From the NCBI GenBank assembly GCA_036774405.1, contig DAIPBO010000004.1:62001-126000 (forward strand): DNA of 64,000 nt, read 5' to 3'. The position numbers were made by a program, and so were the translations under genes. Shown here piece by piece: positions 8,841 through 17,043 of this stretch (its first letter is position 1; each line of letters starts with the position of its first letter). The stretch is from JAAYDS01 sp012729155. GTDB taxonomy: Bacteria > Chloroflexota > Anaerolineae > UBA1429. The notes under the pieces are model-generated. The model had not been told where the DNA came from. It made no database searches and worked only from the letters and a program-made list of their open reading frames with translations.

Positions 8841-10568
8841 ATGATCGGCAAGTTGCTTCAAGATCGATATCGCATCGATGCTCGGCTGGGGCGCTGGTGC
8901 GGCACCGAAGTGTATCGGGCGATGGATATGCAGCGGCAGCAACCGGTGTTGGTACGCTTGCTGTCGGCCGCCCTGGCCAGCAACGAGAGCCTCTGGTCGC
9001 AGCTTGTCGTGAGGGCGCAGCAGCTGGCCGCCATCTTGCACCCAGGGCTGTTGCCGCTCTTGAGCCTGGGCCGCGAGGACGGCATGGCCTACCTGGTGCA
9101 GGCCTACGCCCAGGCGCGTCCGCTGAGCGAGGTCTGGGGGCCTGGCTCTCAGCCCATAGGCGCCGAACAGGCGCTGATGTATGTGCGACAACTGGGCGAT
9201 GCCCTCGAGGCGATGCATCGCGCGGGGCTGGTTCATGGGGCGCTCTGCCCCGATTGCGTGCTGATCGACGAAAACACGGGCAACCTGCTCCTCGATGGTA
9301 TGGCCGCTGCTTCACTGCAGGGCGCCGAAGAGAGGGTGCGCGCTGCCGCTGCGGCCTATGCGGCGCCAGAACAGGCCGCTTTTGCCACGGCGACGCCGGC
9401 CAGCGACCGCTACGCGTTGGCCGCTCTGGCCTACGCCTGGCTGACAGGCCAGCCGCCGCGGAGCCCCCGGATGGCGGCCCCGGTCGGCGGCGAAACATTC
9501 ACCCTGGGCGAACAAACGCTGACAGATGTGCCATCGGCCTCGGCGCTGAACCCGACGCTATCGCCCGCGGTAGATCGTGCCTTCGCGGATCTGCTTCACC
9601 TCAACCCTAGCGGCCGCCCGCAGTCGGCCCTGGCAGTGGCCGAGCGTCTGGCACAAGGCTTGCGCAAACGCAACGGACAGACAGGCAGTGGTCTACCGAC
9701 GTGGGTCTGGAGCGTGCTGGGTGGCGTTGTGGCGGTGCTGCTGGTGGCAGGTGCGCTGTGGGCCATCCTCGACAGAGGCGGCCTGGACGCTCTGGCCGCG
9801 CGCATCACAGGTAGGGGTGGTGGCTGGTTACTGCGTACGCCAACGGCCTGGCCCACCACGCCAGCGGCGGTATTCCCTACGGCAGTGCCCGACCCAGTGA
9901 CTGCGACGCCCGAGGCCCCCACTGAGGGCCCCACGGTCGACCCGGCGCAGATAGCCACAGGGGCGCCCACCGAAACGGCGCAACCTACCGATACATCAGC
10001 GCCCACGGCCACGGCGACGCCAACTATAACGAGCACCCCTACGGCTACGCCTGGCCCTTCGCCAACGCCACTTTCCTGCGGGCTGGCTGTCGAGGGGCCA
10101 TTTGCCGCCTTGTGGGCCGCCAACCAGCATGACCTCGGCTGTCCTCTGCAGGCGGCCCCGGTGGCCGGGTTCTGGGCAGAGCAGCCGTTTGAGAACGGGC
10201 GCATGCTCTGGTCAGAGGACGGTGATGTGTTTGTCGTGCTCATGGGGCAAGAGGTCGGCGGCTGGGCGACCATTCCGGACGACGAGAGCGCCTGGCAGGA
10301 GAGCATGCCCGAGAAGAGCTGCGACCCAGATGTGCCCGATGGGCGCAGGCTGCCCATCCGCGGGTTTGGCTACATCTGGTGCAACAACGAGGCTATCCGG
10401 TCGGCACTGGGGTGGGGCACCAGCAACGAGCAGGGCCATGAGAGCGGCATGTTGCTGCTGCACCCGTTCGAGAACGGCTACATCCTGCGCGACGCGGACG
10501 GCTATGGCAGCAATCGCGCTTATGTGCTCTCGGGGTCGACGTTCACGTTCTTTCGTACCGACTACTAG
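8841..10568 (+). CDS. Membrane-anchored Ser/Thr pseudokinase with extracytoplasmic sensor domain
   Basis: 575-aa protein with the layout of a PknB-type receptor kinase: kinase-like domain (residues 1-275), a single membrane helix (about 288-310), a Pro/Thr-rich spacer (about 320-405), and an extracytoplasmic C-terminal domain with WG/LG repeats. The kinase core has lost its catalytic residues: the VAIK lysine position is Arg39, HRD reads HGA (132-134), the HRDLKPSN Lys and Asn are both Cys, and DFG reads DGM (152-154). The APE motif remains (175-177). It should therefore not phosphorylate and may act as a scaffold or ligand sensor. ATG 8841 follows AAGGGGG and fits the promoter at 8784-8813. 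Confidence 0.8.
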   Translation: MIGKLLQDRYRIDARLGRWCGTEVYRAMDMQRQQPVLVRLLSAALASNESLWSQLVVRAQQLAAILHPGLLPLLSLGREDGMAYLVQAYAQARPLSEVWGPGSQPIGAEQALMYVRQLGDALEAMHRAGLVHGALCPDCVLIDENTGNLLLDGMAAASLQGAEERVRAAAAAYAAPEQAAFATATPASDRYALAALAYAWLTGQPPRSPRMAAPVGGETFTLGEQTLTDVPSASALNPTLSPAVDRAFADLLHLNPSGRPQSALAVAERLAQGLRKRNGQTGSGLPTWVWSVLGGVVAVLLVAGALWAILDRGGLDALAARITGRGGGWLLRTPTAWPTTPAAVFPTAVPDPVTATPEAPTEGPTVDPAQIATGAPTETAQPTDTSAPTATATPTITSTPTATPGPSPTPLSCGLAVEGPFAALWAANQHDLGCPLQAAPVAGFWAEQPFENGRMLWSEDGDVFVVLMGQEVGGWATIPDDESAWQESMPEKSCDPDVPDGRRLPIRGFGYIWCNNEAIRSALGWGTSNEQGHESGMLLLHPFENGYILRDADGYGSNRAYVLSGSTFTFFRTDY

Positions 10569-10581
10569 GCCGCTCCTGACA

Positions 10582-10606
10582 ACTGGCGGCAGGCGCTGCC
10601 GCCAGT
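10582..10606. terminator. Bidirectional hairpin terminator between convergent genes
   Basis: Perfect 11-bp stem, ACTGGCGGCAG with CTGCCGCCAGT, and a 3-nt loop, located between the stop of the pseudokinase gene (+) and the stop of the FAD oxidoreductase gene (-). It has no clear T-tract on either side. Confidence 0.6.
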
Positions 10607-10621
10607 AGCGGGCTGCCGAGG

Positions 10622-12379
10622 CTACTCATCGACGTAGAGGGCATAGAGCCTCACTGCGTCGCTGCCCCAGGTGGCGTCGCAGCGCAGACGCACGCCCCTC
10701 AGTGTCTGGTTGAGCGGCACCCTCACCAACCGCTGATGATTGTGCACGCACGTATGGTGCACGCGCCAGCCCGTGCCATCGTCCACTTCGATGGTGCATC
10801 TACGCAGCAGCACATCGGGCGGCGCAAACTGCTCCAGGGGCACGCGCGAGTAGATCCGCCATAGTCGTTTGTCCAAGGCGCTGTCGGCGATCAGCGTCAG
10901 CGTCGAGAGCGGCCGCGGCGCGTCCCAGCTCAAGGTGAGCGCATCGCCCACAGCACCGACCCAGGCATGGGCGTCGGCGCCCACGGGCCGGTTCACGCCG
11001 TCTCGCAGCGGTTCGGGGTCGCCGCGGGTGGCCGAGTAACGCGCGGCGCGAGTGGCCTCGCCAAAGCGCTGCCGTTGCCAGGGCAGGTAGGCATCTTGCC
11101 AGAGCAGCGTTTGTTGCACGTCATCGATGCGGCTCAGACCCAGCTCGCGCGGGGTCAACCCATGGCGCACTGCAAGGGCCGCGGCGACGCCCACCGCCTG
11201 CCCTATACTGCAACAGGTGCCCATGACGCGCGTCGAGCTCAGCGCCGCATGGGTTACCGAGATGTCGCGGCCAGCAAACATCAGGTTCGGGATATCGCGA
11301 TGGTAGAGACAGCGATACGGGATGCCATAGGGCGAGGGCGCGGGGTGAAAGATCGTCGCCGGCGAGCCGATGCGTACGGCCCCCAGGCCGGCGGGGTGAT
11401 GGTCATCCATCGTCCAGCCACCATAGGCCACCAGGTCAGAGAAGCGGCCTTCAGCCAGGATGTCGTTTTGAGTGAGCACATGGTCGCCCAGGTAGCGGCG
11501 AGACTCGCGTTTGCCCGGCAAGAACCCCACCCAGTCGATGGCCCAGTTGTCGGCGCGGCCATCGGTACGGTTCTTGATCACGTCCCACACGCCGTAGACG
11601 ACGCGTAACAGCTCATCGCGACAGCGCTCGGTATCGCGGATGCTGTCGCGGTCGCCTCCCAGCTCGACCCACCAGTAGCCACACTCGAACGCATCCAGAT
11701 CGCGGCCACCGTAGGGTAGGTCGGCAAGGCTGTCAAAGCGATAGGCCCAGTCTGGCGGCGTATAGGGCTGGGGCGTGCTCCACTCGCGCGCCTCGAACAG
11801 GCACGTCATGCCCATGGTATGGCGGTCGGCGTGTTCGGGGGCGATAGACTCGCCATACTCGCTGCGCGCCTCACGGCCGACGCGATGGGCGGCGCCCGTC
11901 AACGGCGCCAGCACGGCATCGCCCGAGCAGTCGCAAAAGATGTGCGCCCGCACGATATGGCGCGTCTGGGTGGTCATCTGCCAGCCGGCAACAGTGGCGA
12001 TGGACGGGCCAGCCATGGTGGCCTCGGTGCACGTGCAGTTGAGCAGCAGCTCGATGTTGGGTTCGCGCTGCGCCAGGGCATAGAGGAGCGTATCCCACAC
12101 CGAGTAGCTCTGCTGGCGATTGTGGTACAGGTTATCGAGGCGCAGCTCCTCGAGGATGCCCGTTTCGCGCATGTTAGGCAGTTGCCCATTGCGCTCGGCA
12201 CCGCTGATGGGCACACGGCACTCGCTCGAAGCGTTCCCTCCCAGCATGGGTCGCTCGTGCATCAACACCACCCGCGCGCCCATGCGGGCCGCCGACACGG
12301 CCACGCACAGGCCCGCCAATCCGCCGCCCACCACGCAGATATCCGACGCGTGCACCACGGTGGCAAAGGCGTCAGTCAT
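10622..12379 (-). CDS. FAD-dependent oxidoreductase (PF12831-like) with C-terminal beta-sandwich
   Basis: 585-aa flavoprotein. An N-terminal dinucleotide fold (ICVVGGGLAGLCVAVSAAR, residues ~14-32) is followed by the family motif LGGNASSECRVP. A second conserved block, MFAGRDISVTHAALSSTRVMG, is near residue 390. The last ~110 residues look like a galactose-binding-type beta-sandwich. ATG 12379 overlaps the end of cobU by 8 nt with AAGGA upstream, so it is translated as the last gene of the cobalamin operon. A link to cobalamin chemistry is not known for this family, which is more often near carbohydrate genes. Its substrate is unknown. Confidence 0.75.
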   Translation of the reverse strand: MTDAFATVVHASDICVVGGGLAGLCVAVSAARMGARVVLMHERPMLGGNASSECRVPISGAERNGQLPNMRETGILEELRLDNLYHNRQQSYSVWDTLLYALAQREPNIELLLNCTCTEATMAGPSIATVAGWQMTTQTRHIVRAHIFCDCSGDAVLAPLTGAAHRVGREARSEYGESIAPEHADRHTMGMTCLFEAREWSTPQPYTPPDWAYRFDSLADLPYGGRDLDAFECGYWWVELGGDRDSIRDTERCRDELLRVVYGVWDVIKNRTDGRADNWAIDWVGFLPGKRESRRYLGDHVLTQNDILAEGRFSDLVAYGGWTMDDHHPAGLGAVRIGSPATIFHPAPSPYGIPYRCLYHRDIPNLMFAGRDISVTHAALSSTRVMGTCCSIGQAVGVAAALAVRHGLTPRELGLSRIDDVQQTLLWQDAYLPWQRQRFGEATRAARYSATRGDPEPLRDGVNRPVGADAHAWVGAVGDALTLSWDAPRPLSTLTLIADSALDKRLWRIYSRVPLEQFAPPDVLLRRCTIEVDDGTGWRVHHTCVHNHQRLVRVPLNQTLRGVRLRCDATWGSDAVRLYALYVDE

Positions 12380-12995
12380 CGTCCTTACCTCGCGCGGTAT
12401 CATCCAGCGCCGAGCCCTGGGCTCCAGCGCTCAACGAGAGGCGGCGCACGTCAACGGGAAGCCCGGCCACAAGCAGATAGACAGACGCCGCCGCCTGGGC
12501 CAACAGACAGTTGGCGCGGCCCAGCAGGTCGCGGTAGAGGCGCCCCAGTGGGTAGGGCGGCACCAGGCCAAGCCCCACCTCGTTGCTGACCACGATGACC
12601 AGGCGCGGCCCAGCCGCGGCCGCCTGGATGAGCGCCTGGATCTCTGCCACGACCAGCGTCTCTGCTGCCGCCTCGTCGGGCAGCACCTGTCCTTGCTCTG
12701 GGTCGCCCAGCGATAGGAGCAGATTGCTGACCAGCAACGTAACGCAATCGACTACCACCACCGAGGTAGTGGCGGCTGCGACGGCTTGTGAAGGATGCAG
12801 CGGCGCCTCGACGGTGCGCCAGGCGCGCGGCCGGTCGGCCTGATGCCGCGCAATGCGAGCGCGCATCTCGTCATCCAGGGCTTGCCCCGTGGCTACAAAG
12901 GTGACGTCGTCGCTGCCCCTTGCCAGAGCGGTACGCTCGGCAAAAGTTGACTTGCCGCTACGGGCGCCGCCCAACACCAGCATCAGATCGCCCAT
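12372..12995 (-). CDS. cobU: Adenosylcobinamide kinase / cobinamide-phosphate guanylyltransferase
   Basis: 207-aa bifunctional enzyme of nucleotide-loop assembly: it phosphorylates adenosylcobinamide and then transfers GMP to give adenosylcobinamide-GDP. A P-loop GGARSGKS lies at residues ~9-16, followed by the RIARHQADRP stretch, whose His corresponds to the guanylylated His of CobU, then VVVDCVTLLVSN and VIVVSNEVGLGLVP. All are typical of the family. It starts 2 nt after cobC and overlaps the FAD oxidoreductase gene by 8 nt. Confidence 0.93.
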   Translation of the reverse strand: MGDLMLVLGGARSGKSTFAERTALARGSDDVTFVATGQALDDEMRARIARHQADRPRAWRTVEAPLHPSQAVAAATTSVVVVDCVTLLVSNLLLSLGDPEQGQVLPDEAAAETLVVAEIQALIQAAAAGPRLVIVVSNEVGLGLVPPYPLGRLYRDLLGRANCLLAQAAASVYLLVAGLPVDVRRLSLSAGAQGSALDDTARGKDDD

Positions 12996-12997
12996 AA

Positions 12998-13612
12998 TCA
13001 GCCCAGCCCCCGCAGATGAGCATGATCGTTGAAGAGCTCGAGCATGGCATGCTCGTCATAGATCGAGAGTACGCTGAGGCTGGCGTTATGCAGCCGAAAC
13101 TGGTAGCGCCAGCGCAGATCGACGTGCAAGCACTCACAAAAGAGCGTCTGTAGCCAGCCACCATGGGTGACGAGTAGCACTGGCAGCTCGTCGGGCAGGG
13201 CGCGTAGCTCATCGAGCAGAGCGTGAACGCGCTCTGCCATGTCGGCGGCCGACTCGCCCCCCGGAATACGGGTATGCCCTGGATTGCGATCCCACTCGGC
13301 GGCCAGCTCGGGGTAGCGCTGCTGAATCCCGGTAAAAGTGAGGCCCTCCCACTCGCCCACGTCGATTTCCCGCAGGCGGACGTCGGCCTCGACCGGCAGC
13401 CCCAGGTACGCGGCCACTGGCGCCGCAGTCTGCATGGCGCGCGGTAGGTCGCTAGCGTAGATGCGAGCGATGTTCTCGCGAGCGAGTCTGGTAACCAGGC
13501 GTTGAGCCTGCTGGTGGCCCAGCTCATTGAGGGGAGTGTCGTTCTGGCCCTGGTAACGGGCCTCGGCGTTGGCACGGGTTTCACCGTGGCGCACCAACAA
13601 GAGACGAGGCAT
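12998..13612 (-). CDS. cobC: Histidine phosphatase, probable alpha-ribazole phosphatase
   Basis: 204-aa phosphoglycerate-mutase-like phosphatase with the RHGET catalytic motif at residues 8-12 and the second histidine in VLLVTHGGWL. In the cob operon the expected role is removal of the 5' phosphate of alpha-ribazole phosphate or adenosylcobalamin phosphate. AAGGA precedes ATG 13612. The general family is certain; the substrate rests on its position between cobS and cobU. Confidence 0.85.
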   Translation of the reverse strand: MPRLLLVRHGETRANAEARYQGQNDTPLNELGHQQAQRLVTRLARENIARIYASDLPRAMQTAAPVAAYLGLPVEADVRLREIDVGEWEGLTFTGIQQRYPELAAEWDRNPGHTRIPGGESAADMAERVHALLDELRALPDELPVLLVTHGGWLQTLFCECLHVDLRWRYQFRLHNASLSVLSIYDEHAMLELFNDHAHLRGLG

Positions 13613-13622
13613 GACAATCCTT

Positions 13623-14387
13623 TCAGCCGAGCAGTGTAGCGCCTAACAAAGCCGTCAACTCACCCAGTTCGACGATGGCGCCGTACAGGTCTCCGGTTAG
13701 GCCGCCCACCTTGGCGCGTGCCAGGCGCACCACCGCCAGTTGGACCAGCCCGGTGGCCAGGAGCATCGCGAAACCGCGCCAGCCCGTCAGCCCGAGTGCC
13801 AGCGCTGCCGTGGTTAGGATGGCCAGCCACGCCTGCGGGGCCCCGGCATGGCGCTTGAGAGCAGCACCAGTGCCCTGCGGGCGGGCATAGGGCTGGGTGA
13901 TCACAGCCAGGCTGAGCCCACCACGAGCCAGAGCGGGCACCAGTGCGAACAGCCGCCACGGATTGGGCTCGCTCAATGCCGCGAACTTGGCCAGGAGCAG
14001 CAGCACACCACCTGCCAGCGCAAAGGCGCCTATGTGATGGTCGCGCATGATCTCAAGTCGGCGATCGGGGGTGTGCCCACCAAAGAGGCCATCGCAGGCA
14101 TCCAGGAGCCCGTCCAGGTGCAGTGCGCCTGTGAGCACCACCCAGATCGCCAGCGTCATGGCAGCAGAGAGCAGGGGAGAGCCGAGCAGCTGGAGGGCTG
14201 TACGCGCACCGGTCAGCAACAGACCGATCAGCAGGCCTACCACGGGGAACCATCCTACCGCCGCACCCAGCTCATCGTCGGCAAATGGCCGCCGAACGAT
14301 GGGTGGCGCCACCGTCAGAAACTGCAGCGCGGCCGCGAGGCCTACGGCCTGAACGCGCCAGCGTATCGGCACGCGTGGAGGCATCAC
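13623..14387 (-). CDS. cobS: Adenosylcobinamide-GDP ribazoletransferase (cobalamin synthase)
   Basis: 254-aa polytopic membrane enzyme that joins adenosylcobinamide-GDP with alpha-ribazole (phosphate) to make adenosylcobalamin (phosphate). It has several hydrophobic helices and the Asp-rich motif LHLDGLLDACDGLFGG near residue 90, expected to bind Mg2+ and pyrophosphate. The start ATG overlaps the cobT stop (ATGA), so translation is coupled. Confidence 0.92.
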   Translation of the reverse strand: MMPPRVPIRWRVQAVGLAAALQFLTVAPPIVRRPFADDELGAAVGWFPVVGLLIGLLLTGARTALQLLGSPLLSAAMTLAIWVVLTGALHLDGLLDACDGLFGGHTPDRRLEIMRDHHIGAFALAGGVLLLLAKFAALSEPNPWRLFALVPALARGGLSLAVITQPYARPQGTGAALKRHAGAPQAWLAILTTAALALGLTGWRGFAMLLATGLVQLAVVRLARAKVGGLTGDLYGAIVELGELTALLGATLLG

Positions 14388-15445
14388 GGCTCGCGCCCCG
14401 AGACGCCGGCGTCTTCAAAGGTGGCCATCTCGTCGAGGATACGACAGGCCGCCTCTACCATGCTAATGGCCAGCGCCGCGCCGGTGCCCTCGCCGAGACG
14501 AAGATCAAGCGAGAGCAGCGGCTCTACCTGTAACCAGTCGAGCATGGCCCCATGGCCACTCTCTTGTGAGCGATGTGCGGCGATGATGTAGGGCCGGCAC
14601 TGTGGCGCCAGGCCTACGGCGATCATGGCGCCAGCCGTCGAAATGTAGCCATCGATCACCACGGGGATGCGCTCTAGCGCCGCACCCAGCACGATGCCGG
14701 CGATAGCGCCGATTTCAAAGCCACCCACCAGAGCCAGCACGCCCAAGGCGTCGTCAGGATCGGGTCGGTTGATCTCTAGCGCATTGCGCACCGCTGCCAC
14801 CTTGCGGCGCCAGCCTTGCTCATCGACGCCAGTGCCGTGACCACACACCGTCTCCGGGTCGAGGCCCGTAAAGGCCGCACAGATCGCTGCCGATGGGGTG
14901 GTGTTGCCGATGCCCATATCGCCGGTGCCAACGATATCGAGCCCATGAGCACGCGCTGCCTGCACCGCATCGACACCAGCCTTGAGGGCCGCAGCAGCCT
15001 GCGTGCGCGACATGGCGGGGCCGCGAGCAATGTTAGCGGTGCCGGGCGCCACTTTGGTGCTGATGAGCGCCGGATGCGGCGAGAGCTCGGCCTTGGCGCC
15101 AGCATCGAGCACCAGCACCCGGGCGCCAACGTGCCTCGCCAGCACATTGATGGCCGCACCGCCCATGAGGATGTTGCGCGCCATCTGGCCGGTGACCTCT
15201 TGCGGATAGGCGCTCACGCCCTCTGCAACCACGCCGTGGTCGCCCGCAGCGGTGATGATGGCCTTGTGCGTGAGCCTCGGCCGCGCACAGCCGGTGATGC
15301 CGGCCACCTGCGTAGCCACTCGCTCCAGACGACCCAGGCTGCCCGGCGGCTTGGTCAGATTACGTTGGCGCGCTTCGGCCTCGGCCATGGCCTGGTCGTC
15401 GAGAGGGCCGATCTGCTGCAGCAGGCGCAAGTCTAAAGGCTCCAC
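14384..15445 (-). CDS. cobT: Nicotinate-nucleotide:dimethylbenzimidazole phosphoribosyltransferase
   Basis: 353-aa enzyme that activates the lower ligand base to alpha-ribazole phosphate. The family signatures are DIVGTGDMGIGNTTPSAAI, GHGTGVDEQGW and, near the C-terminus, LRLGEGTGAAL, which holds the catalytic Glu. The N-terminal KPPGSLGRLE motif is also typical. It lies between cobO (9 nt upstream) and cobS (4-nt overlap). Confidence 0.95.
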   Translation of the reverse strand: MEPLDLRLLQQIGPLDDQAMAEAEARQRNLTKPPGSLGRLERVATQVAGITGCARPRLTHKAIITAAGDHGVVAEGVSAYPQEVTGQMARNILMGGAAINVLARHVGARVLVLDAGAKAELSPHPALISTKVAPGTANIARGPAMSRTQAAAALKAGVDAVQAARAHGLDIVGTGDMGIGNTTPSAAICAAFTGLDPETVCGHGTGVDEQGWRRKVAAVRNALEINRPDPDDALGVLALVGGFEIGAIAGIVLGAALERIPVVIDGYISTAGAMIAVGLAPQCRPYIIAAHRSQESGHGAMLDWLQVEPLLSLDLRLGEGTGAALAISMVEAACRILDEMATFEDAGVSGREP

Positions 15446-15454
15446 AGTGTACTC

Positions 15455-15991
15455 CTAGAACTCGATGCCGAGTTGCGCACGAACGCCGGCATCGTATGGG
15501 TGTTTGACCATGACCATCTCGGTGACCAGATCAGCAGCGGCCAGCAGCTGCGGTGGGGCGTCTCGCCCGGTGATGACCAGGTGCAGGTGCGGCGGGCGCC
15601 GCTCCACGAGCCAGGCCACCACCTCAGCGACATCAAGCCAGCCGAACGCCAGAGGGTAGGTGAATTCGTCGAGCACGACAAGGTCGTAGGCGCCAGAGGC
15701 GATCTCGGCCTGTGCCATGGCCCAGCCCTGTTGCGCTAATTCTGCGTCTTCTCGCTGACGGGCGGGGTCGAACACAAAGCCCTTACCCAGGGCTCGCCAG
15801 GCGATGCCCAGCCTCTCGGCCATGATCGCCTCTCCCCAACGGCCGCGCTCACTCTTGATGAACTGGAGCACACATGGTCTGAGGCCATGGCCCAGGGCGC
15901 GCAGCACCAGGCCCAGGGCTGCCGTAGTCTTGCCTTTGCCCTGACCGGTATAGACAATGAGCAGCCCCACCTGCGAAGCGTTTATGGCCAT
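15455..15991 (-). CDS. cobO: Cob(I)yrinic acid a,c-diamide adenosyltransferase (CobO/CobA type)
   Basis: 178-aa ATP:corrinoid adenosyltransferase of the CobA/BtuR family. The P-loop GQGKGKTTAALG is at residues ~16-27, and the family motifs VLQFIKSERGRWGE and DLVVLDEFTYPLAFGWLD are present. It is the first gene of the operon. GGGAGAG lies 6 nt before ATG 15991, and a good promoter is about 30 nt upstream. The short leader leaves no room for a cobalamin riboswitch. Confidence 0.93.
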   Translation of the reverse strand: MAINASQVGLLIVYTGQGKGKTTAALGLVLRALGHGLRPCVLQFIKSERGRWGEAIMAERLGIAWRALGKGFVFDPARQREDAELAQQGWAMAQAEIASGAYDLVVLDEFTYPLAFGWLDVAEVVAWLVERRPPHLHLVITGRDAPPQLLAAADLVTEMVMVKHPYDAGVRAQLGIEF

Positions 15992-16022
15992 GCCATCTCT
16001 CCCGTGTGCCTACGACAGGGGC

Positions 16023-16051
16023 ATTGTAGATTGGGGCCCAGCGGTGTCCAA
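16023..16051 (-). promoter_or_regulatory. Promoter of cobalamin operon
   Basis: Minus-strand TTGGAC (16046-16051) and TACAAT (16023-16028) with a 17-nt spacer. The predicted transcript starts near 16016, giving a leader of about 25 nt. Confidence 0.6.
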
Positions 16052-16075
16052 ATGCCGGCAGAGCGATCTGGGTTA

Positions 16076-16084
16076 TGCTATACT
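16076..16084 (+). promoter_or_regulatory. Extended -10 promoter of degV
   Basis: TGCTATACT forms an extended -10 element (TGn plus TATACT). No convincing -35 box is seen. Transcription from about 16091 rules out the upstream ATG at 16075 as start for the downstream gene. Confidence 0.45.
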
Positions 16085-16131
16085 GGCGTAGATTGGTGTA
16101 CGCTCTTGGCATAGTCTACGGAGGCATGGGC

Positions 16132-17001
16132 ATGGTAACGGGGCACAGGCAGCGATGCGCCATCGTCACCGATACCACGGCGAGCCTGCCGGCGGGTTGG
16201 GCCGCCGAGCATCACGTCGAGGTGGTCTCGCAGATCGTGCTGTTCGGCGACGAGAGCTTTAAAGAGGATCTGACCATCTCGCGCCAGGAGTTTGTGCAGC
16301 GACTGGTGAGCTCACCACGCCTGCCCAAGACCGCCGCGCCCGAGCCACGAGACCTGGTAAACGCCTATACGCGGGCACTGCAACGAGCAGACACAGTGCT
16401 ATCGCTGCATCCCTCGAGCCTGGTTTCTGGCACCGTGCGATCGGCCGAGATCGCGAGAGAGACTGCCTTTGCCAACGCCGACATCCGCATCGTAGACACC
16501 CGCTCTATCGCCAGTGGTCTGGGCGCCATTGTGCAGCAGGCCGTGGCCGATGTCGATGCGGGCATGCCGGCCGAAGACATCCTCGGCCACGTTCAAGACC
16601 TCGCCGGTCGTTGTCGTATCTACTTTCTGATACCGACGCTCGAATATCTCCAGCGTGGAGGCCGCATCGGGCGCGCCTCCGCGCTCTTGGGCAGCGTTCT
16701 CAAGCTCAAGCCCATCTTGTCGTTTAGCGACGGCCAGGTGACGCCCTATGAGAAGGTGCGCACCTATCACAGGGCGCTCGATCGTCTGGTGGAGCTGGTG
16801 GTGGAGCAGTGCCCGCACGATGGCCAAGCCTGGTTGTCGGTGATGCACGGTGATCACGAAGAAGAGGCACTGGCGTTGGCTGAGCGGCTTGCGGGGCGCT
16901 GCAGCCAGGCACACGTGCCGGTGTTCACCGTTGGCTCGTCAATCACAACCCATGCCGGGCCAGGCGTGCTCGGGGTGAGCTTTATCGGCAACAACCCCTA
17001 G
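16132..17001 (+). CDS. DegV family fatty-acid-binding protein
   Basis: 289-aa DegV/FakB-type protein, a family that binds fatty acids and presents them to a fatty-acid kinase. The start of the fold, CAIVTDTTASLP, and the fatty-acid head-group loop, LHPSSLVSGTVRSAEIA, are clear. IYFLIPTLEYLQRGGRIGRASALLGSVLKLKPIL-type helices follow. The ATG at 16132 is preferred because GGAGG sits 7 nt upstream; ATG 16126 would be too close. It is a single gene with its own extended -10 promoter. No FakA kinase gene is in the window. Confidence 0.9.
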   Translation: MVTGHRQRCAIVTDTTASLPAGWAAEHHVEVVSQIVLFGDESFKEDLTISRQEFVQRLVSSPRLPKTAAPEPRDLVNAYTRALQRADTVLSLHPSSLVSGTVRSAEIARETAFANADIRIVDTRSIASGLGAIVQQAVADVDAGMPAEDILGHVQDLAGRCRIYFLIPTLEYLQRGGRIGRASALLGSVLKLKPILSFSDGQVTPYEKVRTYHRALDRLVELVVEQCPHDGQAWLSVMHGDHEEEALALAERLAGRCSQAHVPVFTVGSSITTHAGPGVLGVSFIGNNP

Positions 17002-17043
17002 GCGCCGTCTCGCTGCGATTTGGCTCCCAGGCCTGGCCAGGCG

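Noticed and set aside
15992..16078. Cobalamin riboswitch upstream of cobO
   Set aside because: The gap is under 90 nt, contains two divergent promoters and shows no B12-box-like sequence.
17031..17042. Palindrome GCCTGGCCAGGC between degV and the GNAT-like gene as terminator
   Set aside because: It has no loop and no T-tract, and runs into the end of the GNAT-like coding region; too weak to call.
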